DNA of 64,000 bases from Klebsormidium nitens (Eukaryota > Streptophyta > Klebsormidiophyceae > Klebsormidiales > Klebsormidiaceae), in contig DF237056.1 in the NCBI GenBank assembly GCA_000708835.1, positions 1-64,000 on the forward strand. Direction: 5' to 3'. The notes under the pieces are model-generated. The model was not told the DNA's origin. It saw only the letters and a program-made list of their open reading frames with translations, and ran no database searches. This document shows positions 58,001 to 64,000 of this stretch, one piece after another. The translations under genes were made by a program, and so were the position numbers. The stretch's first letter is position 1, and every line of letters begins with the position of its first letter.

Positions 58001-59002
58001 GCCACCTCTTTCATCGTTGCAAACTCCACGGTGAGATTCCCCCCGCAAGAAAAAGCAAAGTCTTGGTTGCTCAAAGCCTTTTGGCTCAGCATCACTGGCA
58101 CATCGGTGTCAAGAAGCTCTTGGATTCGCTCAGCCCCTAGCTGATACTCGAGCCCATCTAAAAGGTCCTGTTTCTTTCCCTGACCAAGTTTTGTGGCCAC
58201 GAGCTTGCTAAAGACCCCAGAGCCTAAGACCTTTCTTTCATGCTTCTCCAATTCATTCTCTCGACCTAGTATTTCTTTTATTGTTCTTCCCCGATCGTGG
58301 TTGACTTTTGGAGCACCAGTTGCTCTGCTACCCGCTGAATCTGCGCAAGACGTCTGTCTTTCAGCGGAAGAGTTCCTCAGGTCCCTGTCCTCTTCCACTT
58401 GATGCCCTTCGATATGAGTCGTCTTCAGCGTTTCTTCAGCTCGGACGCTTTGCAATGACATCCCGCCAGAGTGTCTCTGGAAAAAGGAGGGACAAAATTG
58501 TTGCAAAGCTAACAGGGCCTTCCATGTGAATCCAACATAGTATGAAGCACCTTTACTGCTCACCCGATCACAGTCAGAAGTGTCAACTCTCTTTTTCCAA
58601 TTCAGAATGTTTCAAAGTGTGGAGTACTGATGCCGACCACTTCAATGGAACCCAGATCCTAAGGATCATCGGTCCCTGCACGACTGCTCACTAACATGGA
58701 AAAACCTGATTGTATTTTCCCCAGCATTCCAACCAACAGGAGCTCACCGTTCAAGCTTCCTGCTGCCACTAATTGACTCCTTACCATGACTTGCAATTCG
58801 TTCTGTTTGATGCAAAGAGCACTTGACTTAGAAAACTCAAGAAGCGCCGCACCTGTGCAACTCGTGGCTGCATTACTGTAAGGCACATCATTGTTCCCAA
58901 GACCCCCGCCATGCACAGGCACGCGGCTTGCCAATGCCACCACCCCTGCTTCTTTCTGTTCCTTTTCAGACTTTGGTGCCCCGCAGGAGGTGAGTGCGAC
59001 AT
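55015..59002 (-). CDS. GT29 (sialyltransferase-fold) glycosyltransferase, 8 exons
   Basis: Golgi type II membrane enzyme of CAZy family GT29, which uses CMP-activated keto-sugars. Exons 58853-59002, 57911-58476, 57609-57686, 57387-57494, 56832-57029, 56393-56491, 55927-55960, 55015-55110 join in phase to 442 aa. Start MSHSPP gives a short basic cytosolic tail, then a signal anchor (HWQAACLCMAGVLGTMMCLT, ~23-43) and a charged stem. All sialylmotifs are present: L (RRCAVVGNSGDLLDHAHGAE through FDTIIRFNAAPTRGYETHVG, ~265-308), S (KPSTGFAGVVLALHFCSSVH, ~374-393), III (HYFN) and VS (HPLIEE), close to the C-terminus. The invariant cysteines of motifs L and S are kept. Plant members (MGP2/SIA types) are thought to act on Kdo-like sugars of pectin because plants lack ordinary sialic acid; the same is inferred here. 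The exon with motif III is only 34 bases. Confidence 0.93.
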
Positions 59003-60218
59003 TTTCTGCCCCCGATGCTGAGTGGAGGGTCTCACTGAAGTAAGCTTAGGTAACTTTTGGGAATAAAATGGTGGTATGTGCCCGCAACAGCTATATGGGT
59101 TCAGGTGTTAGCAGCGACTGAGTGATAAGTAGCAGAAACGTCCTAGAATGATTCGTGGTGACCACTTTTTGGTCGAGGCCTCTTGCAAAGAGGCTTGCTG
59201 TTGGGCTTGACCTTTGGTCCAGGGCACTCAGACATTTCATCCTACTGTCATACTGCAGGTGGCAAGCTCTTTGACGTTGTGCATTTTTCTGCAGCTAGAG
59301 AATGCATCACTGACTGCACCAGCAGCTGCCGCTGCTCTATGCTAAGCAAGCTGTGAATATACTTTAGCTGCTTAGAACACGATTAAGTGACAATGCAAGT
59401 GGCTTGTTGCCTAAGAGAATGATACTTGAGCTGTGAGCCTGCTGTGAGTGGGCTGTGAGATCGAGCTCTTCGGGTCTTTTTGGACAAAGCAAGACGGCTC
59501 TGGCCAGGGAGAAATTTGCAAGAGTGTCAAATCAGCTGCCACGCATTTGACAGGAGCTTTGGAGCTGCAGTAGGGGTCTCTGCAGTAGGCTAATCACATA
59601 TAGTCACCCAACGTGCACAGTAAAAAGTTAAAGTCTCAGCAAAACTGAGCATGTGCACTAGGACTCCTACACTGTGTACAACGTCCAAGGACCAAGGACG
59701 GAGCGAGAAAGTGTTCATTAAAGTAGGATACGGTACCGGGCAAAAGTTCCACCCACGCCGACGGAGTACCTAGATCGTCCGTTGATGGGTACACGTGGCA
59801 AATACTACAAAGATGTGTTGCGTCGACGCACACGAAAGCAGAAAGAAGCCCGCTGTAATGCATACCCTTCAGAGTGCTCATGCAGTACATGATCATGATG
59901 TGCTGATCGAGGAGGTATGGTAGTATTGGCCCAGGTGGCTCAAGATTGCATCTGTCCATCCTGGTTGTCCGATGCGCTAGCCTTAGGAGCCTAGGACAGT
60001 TCTCAAGAAAGGAAGAGCCAGGGGTGGACAAGACGGTGGGCGTTTGAATCAGCATTTTTGCACCACCGAGGGCAGCTGTACGCCCATTGCTGCAAAAAGG
60101 AATGTCACTCTAAGCTTCATATCAAATCGGTCGATCAGCATCAAATGCATGGTACGGGGCAGAGATACCTCAGTTGCATAGCTGGCCACATTGCGGCCTG
60201 CTTTTTATAAGGGCCAAA
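59003..60218. promoter_or_regulatory. Divergent promoter spacer
   Basis: This lies between the divergent GT29 and coiled-coil genes. The words GGAGCTTTGGAGCTGCAGTA and TCTGCAGTAGG around 59553-59589 repeat locally; a minus-strand open frame at 59636-60055 shows no homology or intron support. No promoter motif can be named. Confidence 0.4.
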
Positions 60219-63200
60219 ATGGGGCCGCCCCGGGGCAAGCCGTCCCACCGGGCCCTCATTGAAGAGCTGGCTACCCAGCGGTTTGCAGAGGAAGCAAGAA
60301 AGCAGGTGGGCAAAGCGTGTTGCCTTATGGATTGTGCCTCTCTTCTGCTTCCTACTTTTATAGATTCTCAGTTTGAGAAAATGTTGTTCAGAGCCATCTT
60401 GTGGAGAAGTGTTAAAAGAAGAGATGCCTGTCGTAACTGAAGGCACAAAGAGGCCCCACTCTGGTAGGAGCTGCACCTCTGTTAGTAGCTCAGAGGCAAT
60501 GCACGGCATTGGTCTGCAATGAGCTGGCCTTTGCATTACGAAGTTCTACACATATGCAGCTCAAAATTGCCCACAATCAAGGTTTTGGTGCAGATTATAA
60601 GATTCAATGTGACACATCCCTGACGAATGATTGCCTTAATCTCGGTCTCTTGTTGAAAGGTCCTTCGAAGAAGGACAGACCAGGCAGGGGTGTACAGCAG
60701 TTTCTTTGATGTTTTGAGTGCAGTTAAGAGGATATCAAATAGCCCCTGCCAGCTGCAAGGGCGTGTTTCCGTACATGAAGCTGCGTTCGGCCTTCAGTGC
60801 ACTCTTTCTCAAAAATATGTGTTCACATTGCGACCTTACTTTCAACAAGTACGCAAGCCTACCGCAGTCACAGAAACCTATGACTACGAACAGGGCAGCC
60901 GTCGACAATTGCTCTCAGCCAGCTAAAAGCCTTTTTGTCCACTTGAGTCACAGGAAGTTCTTCGCAACACCGCACACAAGAAGGCCGCCAATGCTGCAGC
61001 CCAAGTCTCAAAGGACCGGCGAGCGCAAATGCTGCAGGTGAGAAGCTGCACGGCCTCGATGCTCAACGTAATTCTGTATTGCGTGTGACCGAGTGTTCAA
61101 AGTGGAGGTACCACAAGAAGCGGGCACTATAGAAGAAGTGTGTCTCGGGAAGTGTGTCCCGGGCTGTGCCTCATCTTTGCCAATTCGAACAAGACGCGAG
61201 ATGTGCTGCATTGGTACTTTGGTGGGTATGCGAATAATGCATGGTATTACTTGATGAGACTTGCAATCTTATAATTCTTGAAGAGGACAGCCCGCCAACT
61301 TTTCCTGCGACTCAAGATACTCTACTCGACTTTGATCTTTAGACGACGGAAAGTGCAGACTGTGCCTGTTGTGACACCGCAGGAGGAGAAGCGGAGAGAT
61401 GAGGAGAAGAAGCAGGCGGAAGAGGAGCTCATCACATACCACAGTCAGACTTTGGTGAGCGAGAGTTTCTGCGGACGACTTTCCCATGTAGTGCGCAACA
61501 AGGCATGCATAAGCGTGCTGTTCGTAGCAAGAGGTTGATCCCCTGGTAGCCACCCTATTAGGGAGCCCCACGTCATGAGAAAGGTCGAAGCCTCCTTGAG
61601 ACTGAGGCAGCTAACCTCTTGGCAATGGATGACGGTCTAAAAGGCGACTCGCTCCATACATTTTCTCTGGTCAATATATACGGGCCAGCCTTCCATAAAG
61701 GTTCATGATCTTGGTGTATCATTCTGTTGTTGTTGCAGACCATAAACAGCAAGAGTGTCTTGACCTGCTACAAGTATAATCCACCCTTGTGAGGCAGATC
61801 AAGGAGCAGCAACATCTGTACTTGACGGTCGCTGCTATACCAGTGAAAAGGCCATTTGAAGTTGAGTTGTAACTTCCAAATCTGTGCAGCAACGGAAGCG
61901 GGATCAGGAGAGGCAGGATTTGCGAGTGGAGCTTGCTCTCCTATACAAGGTGAGACCATAGGCTTAAGTGGTAGAAACACCTCTCAGTTATGACGGGACA
62001 CAAGAACGGCCCTTCTGGTGGCAGACTCCCCGGCAAATGGCATCGAAAACGACGACTGGTTATCGAAAGGAACACCCGTGAATGCAAGACGCTTACTTGA
62101 ATGCTCATGGCGAGACGAGCAGAGGGACGTGGCGGCGGAAGAACAGAGGAGGCGGCTTTTCGCGATCTGGCCCGTGCCGGCCAAAGGTAGCTTCGAGAGT
62201 CGGAGGTATCGTTTTGAACTCAGAATGCCGGTTTGCAGGAAGCTCAAGTCAAACAGAACTTCAGCCCGGGTAATGCATGCCTCTGCAGGCCGAACAAAAG
62301 AAGTGGGCTGCGAAAGACGCGTCGCTGCGTGACGCGGCGCAGGGCATTGACAGCTTTGAGTCGAACCTGCGGCGCTTGGGCCTAGATGCGGACGCCGAAG
62401 CCGATGCGGACCCGGTGATCCCCACTCAGGGGAGCAGCCCGCACGACACGATGCGCAAGATCCTGGGAAAGCTGCCGCCCACCGGGACCGTCGAGCAGGT
62501 AAGGTTAAGATGCACTTTGGAGTTTGGCGCTTGGTTGATGATGTCTGCCGGTGGCGGAACAGTCACTGGATTTTCGGTCTATAGTAGATGCCGTAAACCG
62601 GCAACCGGATTGAATCAGGTTCAGGGGGACAGAAGGGAGTTACAATACAGCCGCCCACTGGAACTGGCGAGCAGGTAGGCTTAGGATACAGAAACTGTCC
62701 AATATCGCGCCGATGAATCAATCTCTGCAGCTCGCAAAGCTGTCTGCTTCTGGTCGATATATCGAAGGTTGTGTTTTGATGGAGAGTAAGGCAGATCAAT
62801 CATAACATGAACCCGGGGGATGGGTGGGGTTAACTTGGGGGTAAGGTTGGGGCAGGTGCGGAGCGCTTGAAAGTTTGGGTTGAGACTTTTAGCTTGTCCT
62901 TGCCCGAAATATCTTCCAAATATGCAGCTTTTCATTGGAAAATCAAAGTCCTCTTTATTTCTGACAATCGGACCAACGCGCATTTCGATCAGGCGGCCAG
63001 GTCCAACCGACATCGGTTGTGCCACTGCATTTTCCACGGAGCTTGTTTTCTGGATTCTACAGAAATCGCTGAGACAGGTTCGCAGTACATGATGTCCTGG
63101 CACGTGTCTCTAAGTTGCTCTTTCTTAGCTTCGTCGTCAAACTTTTAGCTTCGAGTCATGGAAAGTCGTTGTTGTCTACCCCGGCACTTTTCGAACGTTG

Positions 63201-64000
63201 CAATGTAAAAGCGAGATCGAGTACCGGAATAGCAGGCCTATAAGTTCAAGCCTTCACGAAAAAATAAAGGCGTTTTCGGACGGCTTCCCTTGTGAAAGCA
63301 TCGTTGTTTGTTTCCATCTTCCGTCGTCCTGGCGGGAAACGGATCTTCCGTTTCCCGCTTGGTGTGGACAATATAACGAGGCAACCGACAGAATGAAACC
63401 CCTGAGGCGAGTAAGTCAACCCCAACGTGCAGATGCTTAAATTGCAAAAGCAGATGACCTGATCTGAGGAACCTGTTTCATTTTTGCCTTTGCAGTCGGG
63501 CCGTGAGTATCTGGAACGGATCAAGAGGCGGAAAGCGGAAGAAACGCAGGCGAGGAAGGAGCGCGAGCGGAGACGACGCAAGGTCAGCCACAGGACCCAC
63601 ACATCAAATACGAAGCACGCAACGCGAAAATTTGATCAATTGATTATTGCTTTAAGCCCGCAAGGTATTGCCAGAAAGCAGTAGAGAAGTTCGAAGTCGA
63701 GCTGTCTTGAAAATGGACTGCCGTTGCGGATTGTGCCCTTGATGCCAAGTTGAATAGTTCGTCAACTTCTTTTTACGGAAGGATTGCTTTCATGCAGAAA
63801 TGGGATGCGCGAATCCTTGATTGAATCCTGAGGCCAACTTTGAGAGAATGTGCAAGGAGCCCATGTCAACTCCGTCTACAAGTACCTAGGATTTCAAGCC
63901 CTACCTAAGTTACTTACTTCTGAATAAAATGTTCCTCGTGTCGTTCTCCAGGTCGTGGTCGAGCAAGCGCTCGCGCTAGCCGCGGTCCAGGAGGCGCGGC
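60219..64000 (+). CDS. Coiled-coil protein, 5' part (runs off the window)
   Basis: I do not recognise the family. Start ATG 60219 (MGPPRGKPSHRALIEELATQ) was chosen because it opens a phase-0 exon with a good donor. In-frame exons: 60219-60305, 60954-61037 (EVLRNTAHKKAANAAAQVSK), 61383-61454 (EEKRRDEEKKQAEEELITYH), 61890-61949 (QRKRDQERQDLRVELALLYK), 62289-62498 (AEQKKWAAKDASLRDAAQGI... GSSPHDTMRKILGKL), 63496-63582 (SGREYLERIKRRKAEETQAR) and 63954 to the window end. All are phase 0, so an additional phase-0 exon could be hidden, for example near 62115-62180 (RDVAAEEQRRR). The ~215 visible residues are dominated by charged heptad-like helices with no membrane segment, suggesting a structural or scaffold role such as in cilia or cytoskeleton; this is a guess from composition. 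Confidence 0.7.

Overview
The window is nuclear DNA from a green, plant-lineage eukaryote. Every gene is broken by many short GT-AG introns, exons are GC-rich, and intergenic spacers are mostly 0.6-1.8 kb. Gene content fits a streptophyte (charophyte) alga, perhaps Klebsormidium-like: a plant-type exocyst SEC10, a plastid LPA1-like TPR protein, a plant-type GT29 (sialyltransferase-fold) enzyme and an algal-type P-type H+-ATPase. The organism assignment is inference. No rRNA, tRNA, CRISPR or bacterial operon structure was seen.

Ten genes can be supported, eight with exon phases that close from start to stop. Left to right: a small K/R-rich conserved protein (116-1573, -); SEC10 (2610-9313, +, 12 exons, 837 aa); plasma-membrane H+-ATPase (11130-18848, -, 18 exons, 984 aa); an ATP-grasp ligase of the carnosine-synthase type (25130-32795, -, 12 exons, 699 aa); an SLC35F6-like transporter (33720-40471, +, 9 exons); an orphan signal-peptide/one-TM protein (41909-43680, +); an unrecognised charged protein (45257-48420, -, model incomplete); an LPA1-like plastid TPR protein (49033-53975, +); a GT29 glycosyltransferase (55015-59002, -, 8 exons, 442 aa); and the start of a coiled-coil protein that runs off the right edge (60219->64000, +).

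Between the H+-ATPase and the ATP-grasp gene, about 19.6-24.5 kb, lies a transposon island with no convincing gene. It contains a long-TIR element with an 8-bp near-perfect target duplication, a 218-bp hAT-type MITE with a perfect 8-bp target duplication, a 492-bp element with long imperfect TIRs, and a 290-bp TA-flanked MITE. Both assembly gaps (20278-20829 and 48799-48961) stop exactly at the terminal 11 bases of this last MITE family, so the gaps are probably collapsed copies of it.

Most neighbouring genes are arranged as divergent or convergent pairs: four divergent spacers (1574-2609, 32796-33719, 48421-49032, 59003-60218) are likely shared promoters, one of them carrying two plant telo-boxes. 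The genes do not form one pathway. SEC10 and the GT29 enzyme act in secretion and Golgi glycosylation, the H+-ATPase at the plasma membrane, the LPA1-like protein in photosystem II biogenesis. The most unusual protein feature is the regulatory tail of the H+-ATPase: it lacks the land-plant C-terminus and is built from two copies of a ~34-residue module, one per exon.
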